Of a DNA stretch of 64,000 nt, positions 49,870 through 58,704 are shown one piece after another. Source of the DNA: Aurantiacibacter xanthus (GTDB taxonomy: Bacteria > Pseudomonadota > Alphaproteobacteria > Sphingomonadales > Sphingomonadaceae); contig NZ_QXFM01000119.1 of assembly GCF_003584015.1 (NCBI RefSeq), forward strand, positions 1 through 64,000, given 5' to 3'. Below the pieces are notes generated by a model. It searched no databases. It worked only from the letters and a program-made list of their open reading frames with translations, and was not told the DNA's origin. The stretch's first letter is position 1. Each line of letters starts with the position of its first letter. A program made the translations under genes and the position numbers.

Positions 49870-51136
49870 GGGCGAGGGCGGAGCGGCCGTGGCCCCCGTC
49901 CTGCACCGCCTGAAGGCCTGCCGCGCGCAGATACTCGTCGGCGAAATCCCGGCAGAGCAGGGGCCGCAGGTATCCAGCGTGCAATTGCTCGCGCCCCGGG
50001 TCGGCAGGCACCGTGCCAATGATATTCCGCCCCCATTTCAGCACGATACCGTGGGGGCGCCTGGCATCCAGCACCTGCTCGGCAGCCTCCACCCCGTCCT
50101 GCAAATCGATGACGAGGGGGGCGTGATCGTCATTGTAGGATTGTTCGCTCGCGGCAATCAGCCTGAGCAGTTCCTCGCGGCCATCGGCACCCGCGACGAC
50201 CCCGCGCCAGTAGTTGTGCATGAGCAGCAGGTCTGACAGACGGCGCCAGACGCGGCGCAACCGCAGGCGGTCGGCAATGCCCAGCAACACGTGCGTACCT
50301 CCGGCGAGGAGCGCTGCCAGCCTCGGCGAAGTGAAGGCCAGACGCTGCGCAAGCCGGGAAATTCGCGACCAATGGAAGTTGCCTAGCCGCAGGGTTCTGG
50401 TGAGCGGCGGATAGCGCCGTGCGAGCCAGACATTGGCCACGCCCTCATCGTACTGACGGCGCAACGAGCGGGCAAAGTCGGTCCGCTCCTCGTGCACGCC
50501 GCTCGCCTCGCGGCTGAAGCTGAAGCAGGCCCCGGCCTCGATCAGACGGTAGCCCAGTTCATAGTCCTCGTGGCAGCGCAGTTCGGTCTCGAACCCGCCC
50601 AGTTGGCGGAACAGCGCGGCAGGAAGCGAGAAGTTGCCGCTGAGCAGATCGCGATAAGTGAAGCGGTGGCCGGGTTCGGCCATGCGGTCGAAGATCGTTT
50701 CCCACCATCCACGCAAGGCCGAAGCGTAAAGGCCGCTCTGGGTGGCCAGTCTGGTGGGCAGGTAGCCGATCACCACCAGCGGATGACGAACCGCGTTGCG
50801 ATGCCGGGCAAGATGGCTCGCCACGAAGTCCGGCGCTGCATTGATATCGTCATCGAGGAAGATCAGCAGCTCGGCGCGGGCGCTTCGCGCACCCGTGTTG
50901 CGTGCTAGTGCCGGACCGCCGTTCTCCTGCTCCACGATGGTGAGCGGGTAGGGCAGTTCCATCGCGCTGGCGCGGGCGACGGTGTCGTCGACACAGCCGT
51001 CCGAAACCAGCACCACTTCGAACGTGCCAGCGGCAACCGATTGCCGCGCCAGTGCGGTGAGTGTTCGCACCACGGTATCGGCGCGGTTGAAGGTGGCGAT
51101 CACGACCGACGCCTGCGGTGTGCTGTTCCTATCCAT
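49805..51136 (-). CDS. family 2 glycosyltransferase, convergent with the Wzt-like gene
   Basis: This 443-residue GT-A enzyme opens ASVVIATFNRADTVVRTLTAL and has VVLVSDGCVDDT, LLIFLDDDINAAPDF with the metal-binding acids, and GGFETELRCHEDYELGYRL with ED as the likely base. A long C-terminal helical part follows. Its last 21 codons lie antisense to the Wzt-like gene. It overlaps the upstream glycosyltransferase gene by 8 bp and the two form a minus-strand pair facing the export operon. Confidence 0.86.
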   Translation of the reverse strand: MDRNSTPQASVVIATFNRADTVVRTLTALARQSVAAGTFEVVLVSDGCVDDTVARASAMELPYPLTIVEQENGGPALARNTGARSARAELLIFLDDDINAAPDFVASHLARHRNAVRHPLVVIGYLPTRLATQSGLYASALRGWWETIFDRMAEPGHRFTYRDLLSGNFSLPAALFRQLGGFETELRCHEDYELGYRLIEAGACFSFSREASGVHEERTDFARSLRRQYDEGVANVWLARRYPPLTRTLRLGNFHWSRISRLAQRLAFTSPRLAALLAGGTHVLLGIADRLRLRRVWRRLSDLLLMHNYWRGVVAGADGREELLRLIAASEQSYNDDHAPLVIDLQDGVEAAEQVLDARRPHGIVLKWGRNIIGTVPADPGREQLHAGYLRPLLCRDFADEYLRAAGLQAVQDGGHGRSALAPSETAPSTGAVAPSDRHVPAR

Positions 51137-52310
51137 AACGCAGCAGCTTCCGGCGGCGGATGTTTCTTACCGAGCGCAGATAGGCCCATGGCCCGCGCAG
51201 GCAGCCGCGGATCTCCGCCCGGATCATGCGGCGGTCGACCTCGGGGCCCCGGCGCAACAGGGCGCGCAGGATCGCTTTCGCCTGAGCGTGGCGAAACCAC
51301 AGCCAGGCGATGCGAAAGACCCCGAACTCGCCATCGACCAGGAGGGCGCGGGTCATCGCGGCATAGGCCCCGGTGCCATAGCCCTCGATGGCCTTCTCCA
51401 GTTCGTCGGGCGAATTGCGGTGGCGATGGCGGTTGATGGCGCGCGGCTCGTAAACGATGCGGTATCCGGCCCCGAGGATGCGGGAATACATCTCGTGATC
51501 GCCGCCAGATTTGGTGACGGTTCCGGCATCGAGCGCGCCGTCGAACCCGCCCACCGTCTCGACCAGCGAACGCCTGACCGACATGTTGACCCCCGCGCCG
51601 ATCGCGCCCGGTGTGAGCGGATCGTCGCGCATCGGATCGAACACGCGGCGTTCGAACCCGCGAATGAAGCTCGAATATTGCTCGAACTCTTCCTGCGACG
51701 GATGCTCCAGCTCCAGCGGGACGGTGAGGCCGGTCACGCACAGCACGATGGGCTGGATGTAGTTGGCAAGGTGCGCGGTGAGCCAATGCCGATCGGGCAC
51801 CGCGTCGTCGTCGATAAAGACCACCACTTCGCCGCTCGCTTCGCGCAGTGCGCGGTTGCGGGCGTGGTTTAGGCCGGCAACCGGTTCGCGCAGATAGCGG
51901 ACGCGCGGCATTGCGCGCACCAGCGCTTCGGTCCGGTCGTCCGAGGGGCAATTGTCGATAACGAGCACCTCGTGCTCCGGGCCGTCGAGGTCGAGGATAC
52001 CCTCCAGGCAGCGTTGCAGGTCGTCGGGCCGGTCACGCGTGCAGACCGCGACCGTAGCCGAAGGCAGCGTCGCGGCGGCTTCGCGGTCGTCACCGCCGAG
52101 CAGGATCCGGTCGCGCAGGTGGCAGGCGCCGGCAGACAGGGCGTTCTCGATGGCGGTGCCTTCGATGCGCTGGTCGGCAATGGGGATCGTTACCTGCTCG
52201 ATCGGGGCATTGCGGCAGCGAACGAGGATCAAGGCATGCGAATAGTGCGCGGCGATGCCCAGCCGGCTGAACGGCGCGGTCCATTCCCAATCGAATACAA
52301 GCGTCGCCAT
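51129..52310 (-). CDS. family 2 glycosyltransferase with N-terminal extension
   Basis: This 393-residue protein has about 85 residues of unknown fold, then a GT2 domain with ATVAVCTRDRPDDLQRCL, VLVIDNCPSDDRT, VVFIDDDAVPDRHWL and NMSVRRSLVETVGGFDGAL. SGGDHEMYSRIL holds the likely acidic base. It belongs with the surface-glycan locus. Its start at 52310 is 104 bp after the sensor kinase stop on the same strand, with a probable promoter in that gap. Confidence 0.86.
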   Translation of the reverse strand: MATLVFDWEWTAPFSRLGIAAHYSHALILVRCRNAPIEQVTIPIADQRIEGTAIENALSAGACHLRDRILLGGDDREAAATLPSATVAVCTRDRPDDLQRCLEGILDLDGPEHEVLVIDNCPSDDRTEALVRAMPRVRYLREPVAGLNHARNRALREASGEVVVFIDDDAVPDRHWLTAHLANYIQPIVLCVTGLTVPLELEHPSQEEFEQYSSFIRGFERRVFDPMRDDPLTPGAIGAGVNMSVRRSLVETVGGFDGALDAGTVTKSGGDHEMYSRILGAGYRIVYEPRAINRHRHRNSPDELEKAIEGYGTGAYAAMTRALLVDGEFGVFRIAWLWFRHAQAKAILRALLRRGPEVDRRMIRAEIRGCLRGPWAYLRSVRNIRRRKLLRYG

Positions 52311-52414
52311 CGAAGTCCTTGCCTTGCGAACCGGGCCCAGTGGATGAAATTTCCCTTATCTGTCGAGTGCTTGTGAAAAGGTGTACGAATGTTGGACCAT
52401 TGCCGCGTGGATGC

Positions 52415-53518
52415 TTAAATCGCACCGGCAGCGGCGGAAAGGGATGGCGGGGCCCATCGCGGGACCGATAGGGCAAAGAAGCAGGCCTGCCCGTCCACGC
52501 CGTAAAACGCCGAGCCGCCATGGGCCTTGGCAATCGCCTGCACCACCGACAGCCCGAGGCCCGAACCTGCGCGGCTGCCGCCTTCGGTTTGCTTGCCCTG
52601 GGCAAACAGCTTGAAGGCATCCCGGGCAAAGTCGTCAGGCAGACCCGGCCCCTGATCGACCACCCGGATCTCGACCGTGTCTGCGTGCATGCTGGCTTCG
52701 ACGCACAAGTCGCAGGGGTTGGCATGGCGCTGGGCGTTGTCGACCAGCGCCAGCAAGGCCTGGCGGATGCGTGTCATATCGAGCACGGCCTTGCCGGGAG
52801 CCGGGGATATGGTGAGGCTAAACCCCGCCTCGACCAGACCCGGCTCGACCAGTTCGCCAAACTCGGCGATTTCGCGTGCCAGATCCACCTCGATGCGCTC
52901 CAGCCGCATTTCGCCGCTGTCGAGCAAGCTGACGATCCGCAGGTCTTCCACCAGCCGCGACAGCCCTTCGACCTGCTTGAGCAGCCGGTGTAATTGCGCA
53001 TCGTCGGGACTGAACACACCATCGATCATGCCAAGCAGACGCCCACGCAAAATGGTCAGCGGGGTGCGCAGTTCGTGGGCGATCTGGGCATTCCAGGTGA
53101 TAACATCGTGGGCGATTTCCTCCAGCCGGTCGGCCATGCTGTTGAAGTCGGACACCAGCAAGGCAGCTTCGCCCGGCAGATCGTCATCAGCCTGGGCTCT
53201 GGCAGTGAGATCACCTTCGGAAATCCGCCGCGCGGCCTGCGCCACCGATGCCAGCGGTGCGACAATGCGGCCGGCAAGGCGCAGCGCCATCGTAATCGTG
53301 ACCAGCAGTACCAGTGCGGCCACCAGCGCCAGCACCAGCAATTCCGGCGTCGTGGGAAGGAGTATGCCGTTGTCCTCCTTCGGTAACAGGTTGGGGTAGA
53401 AGCTGTAGGCGGCCAGATAGAGCAGGTAGATGCCGAGATAAGATGAGAGCACGCCCATGAAGGCACCAAGCCCCATCGACAGGGCAACATGCCGGCCAAG
53501 GCCCTTGAGCGGCTTCAT
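52415..53518 (-). CDS. AdeS/BaeS-like sensor histidine kinase
   Basis: This 367-residue kinase has two membrane segments (about residues 11-40 and 59-80), a HAMP linker (RIVAPLASVAQAARRISEGDLTARA), His148 in IAHELRTPLTILRGRL, and an ATPase domain with LVDNAQRH, DQGPGLP and GSGLGLSVVQAI. It resembles Acinetobacter AdeS, including ARRISEGDL and NAQIAHELRTP. The start overlaps the response regulator stop by ATGA. Together they likely control the divergent RND pump at 54.4-60.1 kb. Confidence 0.92.
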   Translation of the reverse strand: MKPLKGLGRHVALSMGLGAFMGVLSSYLGIYLLYLAAYSFYPNLLPKEDNGILLPTTPELLVLALVAALVLLVTITMALRLAGRIVAPLASVAQAARRISEGDLTARAQADDDLPGEAALLVSDFNSMADRLEEIAHDVITWNAQIAHELRTPLTILRGRLLGMIDGVFSPDDAQLHRLLKQVEGLSRLVEDLRIVSLLDSGEMRLERIEVDLAREIAEFGELVEPGLVEAGFSLTISPAPGKAVLDMTRIRQALLALVDNAQRHANPCDLCVEASMHADTVEIRVVDQGPGLPDDFARDAFKLFAQGKQTEGGSRAGSGLGLSVVQAIAKAHGGSAFYGVDGQACFFALSVPRWAPPSLSAAAGAI

Positions 53519-54219
53519 TTGACCGCCAGCAACCGATAGCCGACGCCGCGCACACCCGATGGCATGTCGTCGATCCCCGCCTCGGCAAGCTTCCGGCGCA
53601 GCTTGCTGATATGGCTGTCGACCGTGCGGTCGAGCGCGTCTCCGCCCGGCAGGCAGGCGTCGACCAGTTCGCCCCGGCCGAACACCCGCATCGGCGCGGC
53701 GGCCATGTGAACCAGCAGGCGATACTCGGTAAGCGTGAGGTTGAGGTGGACCAGTTCGCCGCTGGCCGCATCGGCGACACTGGCAAGGTGGCTGTCCGGG
53801 TCAATCCTGAGCGCGCCCACGCGGACGATCCTGCTCCCTGAATTGCCCGCCGTGCGGCGCAGCACCGCGCGCACCCGCGCCACCACCTCGACCGGATTGA
53901 ACGGTTTGACCACATAGTCGTCAGCCCCGATCCGCAGGGCTTGCAGCTTGTCGATATCCTTGTCGAGTGCGGTGATCATGATGACGGGCGTGGTCCCGCG
54001 TCGGCGGATTTCGCTGAGGACATCCCAACCGTCGCTGCCGGGCAGGCCGACATCGAGCAGCACCATGTCGGGCTTCAGGCTCTTGTGCAAATCAAGCCCG
54101 GCTTTCCCGTTCGCGACGGAGATGGAGCGAAAGCCCTCACGTTCGAGATAGGCGGTCACGATCTCCGCAATCTCGGCCTCGTCTTCCACAACGAGCACAA
54201 GGGCATTGTCCGTTTGCAA
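53515..54219 (-). CDS. AdeR/BaeR-like response regulator
   Basis: This 234-residue OmpR-type regulator has a receiver with Glu12-Asp13, phospho-acceptor Asp56 (VLLDVGLPG) and Lys105 (VVKPFNP). A winged helix follows (LTLTEYRLLVHMA, RTVDSHISKLRRKL, RGVGYRLL). MITALDKDIDKLQALRIGADDYVVKPFN resembles Acinetobacter AdeR. The TTG at 54219 is the likely start because GGAGGAGGATCAGGAAC lies just before it; longer frames run into the divergent promoter. A direct repeat in that promoter is a likely binding site. Confidence 0.92.
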   Translation of the reverse strand: MQTDNALVLVVEDEAEIAEIVTAYLEREGFRSISVANGKAGLDLHKSLKPDMVLLDVGLPGSDGWDVLSEIRRRGTTPVIMITALDKDIDKLQALRIGADDYVVKPFNPVEVVARVRAVLRRTAGNSGSRIVRVGALRIDPDSHLASVADAASGELVHLNLTLTEYRLLVHMAAAPMRVFGRGELVDACLPGGDALDRTVDSHISKLRRKLAEAGIDDMPSGVRGVGYRLLAVK

Positions 54220-54281
54220 GTTCCTGATCCTCCTCCAGAACGGGTGCACTATAGCGGCGATTATCAGGGGAGGGCCACTGG

Positions 54282-54314
54282 CCTCCACACAATCGCAACA
54301 TAGCCTGCACACAA
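54282..54314. promoter_or_regulatory. direct repeat in the adeR-like/RND intergenic region
   Basis: CCTCCACACAA (54282-54292) is repeated as CCTGCACACAA (54304-54314), one mismatch, with starts 22 bp apart (two helical turns). The pair lies midway between the regulator (54219) and the pump operon (54403). OmpR-type regulators bind direct repeats of this size, and AdeR is reported to bind a direct repeat in the equivalent spacer. Confidence 0.65.
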
Positions 54315-54402
54315 GGTCGACGCTCCGGTGTCATAGGCGCCGTGAAATCTGGCCGGATACCGGCCGCACATGGGCAGCCCACCGGGCGGAGACGAAGAAT
54401 TT

Positions 54403-55545
54403 ATGATTGCAAAGGTCCGCAAGCGCGCATCGCTCGCTGTTGTCGGCACGCTTGGCCTGGTGCTGGCCGCCTGCTCGTCGCCGGAGCAGGCACCGCCGCC
54501 CGAAATAGAGGTGGCGGTGCTCAAGGTGAAGCCTGAGCCGCTGGCGCTGTTCGACGAGTTGCCGGGCCGGGTGGTGGCCTACCGGGTGGCCGAGATCCGT
54601 CCGCAGGTCGGCGGGATCGTGCAGCGCCAGCTGTTCGAGCAGGGCAGCGAAGTGCGCGCCGGACAGCCGCTGTTCCAGATCAACGCCGCGCCGTTTCAGG
54701 CCGACGCCAACAGCTCGGCAGCGGCCTTGCAGCGGGCCCAGGCGACCTTCGCCCGTGCCCGGCTTCAGGAGGAGCGCCTGCGCCCGCTGGTCGATGCCGA
54801 TGCGATCAGCCGCCAGAGCTATGACGATGCCCGCGTCGCGCGCGATCAGGCCGCCGCCGACGTTGCCGAAGCGCGTGCCGCTCTGGCGCGGCGCCGGCTC
54901 GATGTGGGCTTTGCGCGGATTACCTCGCCAATCTCAGGGCGCATTGGCGAGGCGCTTGTGACCGAAGGCGCGCTGGTCTCGGCCAATGACGCCAATCCCT
55001 TGGCGACGGTGCACCAGATCGATCAGGTCTATATCGACGTGCGCCAGCCGGTCGCCCGCATCGAGACGATGCGTGCTGCCATCGAGGCGGGCACAGCCGA
55101 CGAGAATGCGCCGGTCGAGATCCTCTCGACCGAAGGCCAGCCCTATCCGGTGAAGGGGCGGATGCTGTTCTCCGGCATTACCGTGGACCCGAGCACGGGC
55201 AACGCCGTCGTCCGTGTGCTGGTGCCGAACCCCGACCGGCGCCTGCTGCCGGGCATGTTCGTCCGCGCGCGGCTGCCGCGCACCTTCGAGCAGGAGGCGA
55301 TCACCGTCCCCCAGCAGGCAGTGCGCCGCGATCCCTCGGGCAAGGCGCAGGTCTTTGTCGTCGATGGCAAGGGGCAGGTCGCGGCCCGCGACGTGGTCGT
55401 GGGTGACGTGATCGAGGGGCGTTACCACGTTTCGAGCGGCCTTCGCGCCGGGGAGACGGTCATTGTCGAAGGGCAGGACAAGGTTCAGCCCGATGTGCCC
55501 GTCAAGTCCATCGCCTGGCGGCCTGCCGCCGCAGCAGCACGCTAG
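54403..55545 (+). CDS. RND efflux periplasmic adaptor lipoprotein
   Basis: This 380-residue membrane fusion protein starts with a lipoprotein signal (SLAVVGTLGLVLAAC). The barrel-sandwich begins GRVVAYRVAEIRPQVGGIV, a coiled hairpin spans about residues 95-170 (AALQRAQATFARARLQEERL), then comes VGFARITSPISGRIGEALV. The last part has GMFVRARLPR and VPQQAVRR. It links the inner pump to the outer channel. ATG 54403 is chosen directly before the signal, with GGAGACGAAG upstream. It is first in the adaptor-pump-channel operon. Confidence 0.93.
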   Translation: MIAKVRKRASLAVVGTLGLVLAACSSPEQAPPPEIEVAVLKVKPEPLALFDELPGRVVAYRVAEIRPQVGGIVQRQLFEQGSEVRAGQPLFQINAAPFQADANSSAAALQRAQATFARARLQEERLRPLVDADAISRQSYDDARVARDQAAADVAEARAALARRRLDVGFARITSPISGRIGEALVTEGALVSANDANPLATVHQIDQVYIDVRQPVARIETMRAAIEAGTADENAPVEILSTEGQPYPVKGRMLFSGITVDPSTGNAVVRVLVPNPDRRLLPGMFVRARLPRTFEQEAITVPQQAVRRDPSGKAQVFVVDGKGQVAARDVVVGDVIEGRYHVSSGLRAGETVIVEGQDKVQPDVPVKSIAWRPAAAAAR

Positions 55546-55563
55546 GCGAGGGGAGAGCGATCC

Positions 55564-58500
55564 ATGCCGCAGTTCTTCATCAACCGGCCCATCTTCGCCT
55601 GGGTCGTCGCCATCGTGATCGTGCTGGTCGGCTTGATCGCGATTCCCCAGCTGCCGATTGCCCGCTACCCGACCGTGGCGCCGCCCTCGGTCAGCATCTA
55701 CGCGAGCTATCCCGGTGCAACGCCGCAGGCGATGAACGACAACGTCGTCAGCCTGATCGAGCGCGAGCTGTCGAGCGTCAAGAACCTGCTCTATTTCGAA
55801 TCCTCGGTCGACACCTCGGGCGAGGCCTCGGTTACGGCCACGTTCAAGCCGGGCACCGATCCCGAGCTGGCGCAGGTCGACGTGCAGAACCGCCTCAAGA
55901 CGGTCGAGCCGCGGCTGCCGCAAATGGTGCGGCAGACCGGGGTGACGGTGGAAGCGGCCTCGTCGAACTTCCTGATGATCATCGACCTGATTTCGCCCGA
56001 TGGCAGCCGCGACCCGGTCCAGCTGGGGGACTATGCCGCGCGCAATGTCGTGCCCGAACTCAAGCGGATTGCGGGGGTCGGGCGGACGCAGCTGTTCGGG
56101 TCCGAACAGGCGATGCGCGTCTGGTTCGATCCGACCAGGCTGCTCGCCTATAACCTGTCGATCGGTGACGTGACTGCGGCTATCGCGGCGCAGAATATCC
56201 AGATCGCGCCGGGCAAGCTGGGCGACTCCCCGGCCATTCCAGGACAGCGCGTGACCGTGCCGCTCACGGCAACGGGGCAGCTCAGCACGCCGGAGCAATT
56301 CGCGGCCATCGTGCTGCGGGCCAACCCCGACGGCTCCAGCGTGCGGCTGGGCGATGTGGCGCGGGTCGAGCTTGGCGGGCAGACCAGCAGCTTCTCGGTT
56401 CGCACCAATGCCAATCCCAGCGCGGGCGTGGCGATCATGCTGTCGCCCGGCGCCAACGCGGTGCAGACGCAGCAGGCGATCCTCGCCCGGCTCGACGAAC
56501 TGAAGCAGGACATGCCCGCAGGCATCGAGCCGGTGGTGACCTTCGACACCGCGCCCTTCGTCAGGATTTCGATCGAGAAGGTGGTGATCACCCTGATCGA
56601 GGCGATGGTGCTGGTGTTCCTCGTGATGTTCCTGTTTCTGCAGAACGTCCGCTACACCTTCATCCCGGCGATTGTCGCGCCGATTGCCTTGCTCGGCACC
56701 TTCACGGTGATGCTGCTGGCCGGGTTCTCGATCAACGTGTTGACGATGTTCGGCATGGTGCTGGCCATCGGGATCATCGTCGACGACGCAATCGTGGTGG
56801 TCGAGAATGTCGAGCGGCTGATGGCCGAGGAAGGGCTGTCGCCCAAGGAGGCGACGATCAAGGCCATGCGCGAGATCACCGGCGCGGTGATCGGGATCAC
56901 GCTGGTGCTGTCCGCCGTGTTCATTCCGATGGCCTTCGCCAGCGGCTCGGTCGGGGCGATCTATCGCCAGTTCACGCTGTCGATGGCGGTGTCGATCCTG
57001 TTCTCGGCCTTTCTGGCCTTGTCGCTCACGCCAGCCTTGTGCGCGACGATCCTGAAGCCGGTGCAGGGCCACCAGAGCAAGAACCGTTTTTTCAGCTGGT
57101 TCGACCGCAGCTTCGCCAGCATGACCGAGCGCTATCGCGGCTGGCTGGGCCTGTTGCTGCGGCATACGCGCCGGGCGATGGCGGGCTTCGCGCTGATTGT
57201 CGGCCTGCTGGTCGTCAGTTTCGTGAACCTGCCGACCGCTTTTCTGCCGGAAGAGGATCAGGGCTATTTCATGACGCTGTTCCAGCTCCCCGCCGACGCA
57301 ACGACCGAGCGCACGCTCGATGTCGTCAGGCAATACGAGGAGCACGCCTTGAACCGCCCGGGCATCAAGGATCTGGAAACGGTGCTGGGCTTTGGCTTCG
57401 CCGGCTCGGGCACCAATGTCGCCATGGCCTTCACCATGCTCAAGGACTGGGGCGAGCGCGATGGCGCCACCGCCGCCGCCGAAGTCGCCAGCGCGACCGA
57501 GGCGATGGCCAATGTGCCCGAAGGTATGGTCATGAACCTGATGCCGCCCGCTATCGACGAATTGGGCACCTCCTCGGGCTTTGCCCTGCGCTTGCAGGAT
57601 CGCGCCAATCAGGGCGAGGAGGCGCTGTTGGCGGCGCAGTACCAGCTGCTGGCGGCGGCCGCGCAGAGCACGCAGGTGGTCGGCGTCTATCCCGAAAACC
57701 TGCCCGACAGCACCAGCGTCGAACTCGTGATCGACCGCGAGAAGGCCGAGGCGCTCGGCGTTCCGTTCGCAGCGATCAGTGAGACGATCTCGGCGGCGAT
57801 GGGTTCGTTCTACGTCAACGACTTTCCCGAGCGCGGGCGGATGCAGCAGGTGATAGTCCAGGCTGACGCGCCCTATCGCATGCAGCTGGCCGACGTGCTG
57901 AAGCTCAACGTCCGCAACCAGACCGGCGGCATGGTGCCGCTGTCCGAAGTGGTGACGCCGGTCTGGGGCCAGACGCCGTTGCAGTTGACCCGCTACAATG
58001 GCTACCCGGCGATGAAGATTGCCGGCGAGGCCGCGCCGGGCGTGTCGAGCGGCGATGCCATGGCCGAGATGGAGCGGCTGGCGGCGGACCTGCCCAGAGG
58101 CTTTGCCATCGAGTGGACCGGCCAGTCGTTGCAGGAGCAGCAGGCCGGAGCCGAGGCGCCGATGCTGCTGGCGCTGTCGATGCTGGTGGTGTTCCTCGTG
58201 CTGGCCGCGCTTTACGAGAGCTGGTCGGTGCCGCTCTCGGTGATGCTGGTGGTGCCGCTGGGGCTGGTCGGCGCGATTGCGGCGGTGATGCTGCGCGGCC
58301 TGCCGAACGACATCTTCTTCAAGGTGGGGATGATCACGATCATCGGGCTCTCGGCGAAGAACGCGATCCTGATCGTCGAGTTCGCCAAGCAGTATCGCGA
58401 CGAGGGGATGGGACTGGTCGAGGCAGCGATGACGGCGGCAAAGGTGCGCTTGCGCCCGATCATCATGACCAGCCTTGCCTTCACGCTCGGCGTGGTGCCG

Positions 58501-58704
58501 CTGATGCTCGCCGCCGGGGCCAGCGCCGAGACGCAGCATGCCATCGGCACCGGGGTGTTCGGCGGGATGATCACGGGCACGATCCTCGCGGTGTTCCTGG
58601 TGCCGGTGTTCTTCGTCGTGGTGATCGGGCTGGCCGACAGGCTGCGCCAAGGCCGCAAGGAGCGTCACGACAAACCCGCTGCGCCTGAGGGAGCAAGGCC
58701 ATGA
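55564..58704 (+). CDS. RND multidrug efflux pump, HAE1 family (AcrB/AdeB-like)
   Basis: This 1046-residue inner-membrane transporter has the full HAE1 length. It opens MPQFFINRPIFAWVVAI and carries the proton-relay Asp407-Asp408 in MVLAIGIIVDDAIVVVENVER, at the same numbers as AcrB. LPEEDQGYF and GLSAKNAILIVEFAKQ are further landmarks. It exports hydrophobic drugs and similar compounds from the periplasm. It lies 18 bp after the adaptor gene and overlaps the channel gene by ATGA. Confidence 0.95.
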   Translation: MPQFFINRPIFAWVVAIVIVLVGLIAIPQLPIARYPTVAPPSVSIYASYPGATPQAMNDNVVSLIERELSSVKNLLYFESSVDTSGEASVTATFKPGTDPELAQVDVQNRLKTVEPRLPQMVRQTGVTVEAASSNFLMIIDLISPDGSRDPVQLGDYAARNVVPELKRIAGVGRTQLFGSEQAMRVWFDPTRLLAYNLSIGDVTAAIAAQNIQIAPGKLGDSPAIPGQRVTVPLTATGQLSTPEQFAAIVLRANPDGSSVRLGDVARVELGGQTSSFSVRTNANPSAGVAIMLSPGANAVQTQQAILARLDELKQDMPAGIEPVVTFDTAPFVRISIEKVVITLIEAMVLVFLVMFLFLQNVRYTFIPAIVAPIALLGTFTVMLLAGFSINVLTMFGMVLAIGIIVDDAIVVVENVERLMAEEGLSPKEATIKAMREITGAVIGITLVLSAVFIPMAFASGSVGAIYRQFTLSMAVSILFSAFLALSLTPALCATILKPVQGHQSKNRFFSWFDRSFASMTERYRGWLGLLLRHTRRAMAGFALIVGLLVVSFVNLPTAFLPEEDQGYFMTLFQLPADATTERTLDVVRQYEEHALNRPGIKDLETVLGFGFAGSGTNVAMAFTMLKDWGERDGATAAAEVASATEAMANVPEGMVMNLMPPAIDELGTSSGFALRLQDRANQGEEALLAAQYQLLAAAAQSTQVVGVYPENLPDSTSVELVIDREKAEALGVPFAAISETISAAMGSFYVNDFPERGRMQQVIVQADAPYRMQLADVLKLNVRNQTGGMVPLSEVVTPVWGQTPLQLTRYNGYPAMKIAGEAAPGVSSGDAMAEMERLAADLPRGFAIEWTGQSLQEQQAGAEAPMLLALSMLVVFLVLAALYESWSVPLSVMLVVPLGLVGAIAAVMLRGLPNDIFFKVGMITIIGLSAKNAILIVEFAKQYRDEGMGLVEAAMTAAKVRLRPIIMTSLAFTLGVVPLMLAAGASAETQHAIGTGVFGGMITGTILAVFLVPVFFVVVIGLADRLRQGRKERHDKPAAPEGARP

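Noticed and set aside
54934-58668. 1244-codon open frame antisense to the RND pump gene
   Set aside because: Its protein is rich in His, Arg, Asp and Gln without any domain. It mirrors a well-recognised pump on the other strand. GC-rich third positions keep such frames open.
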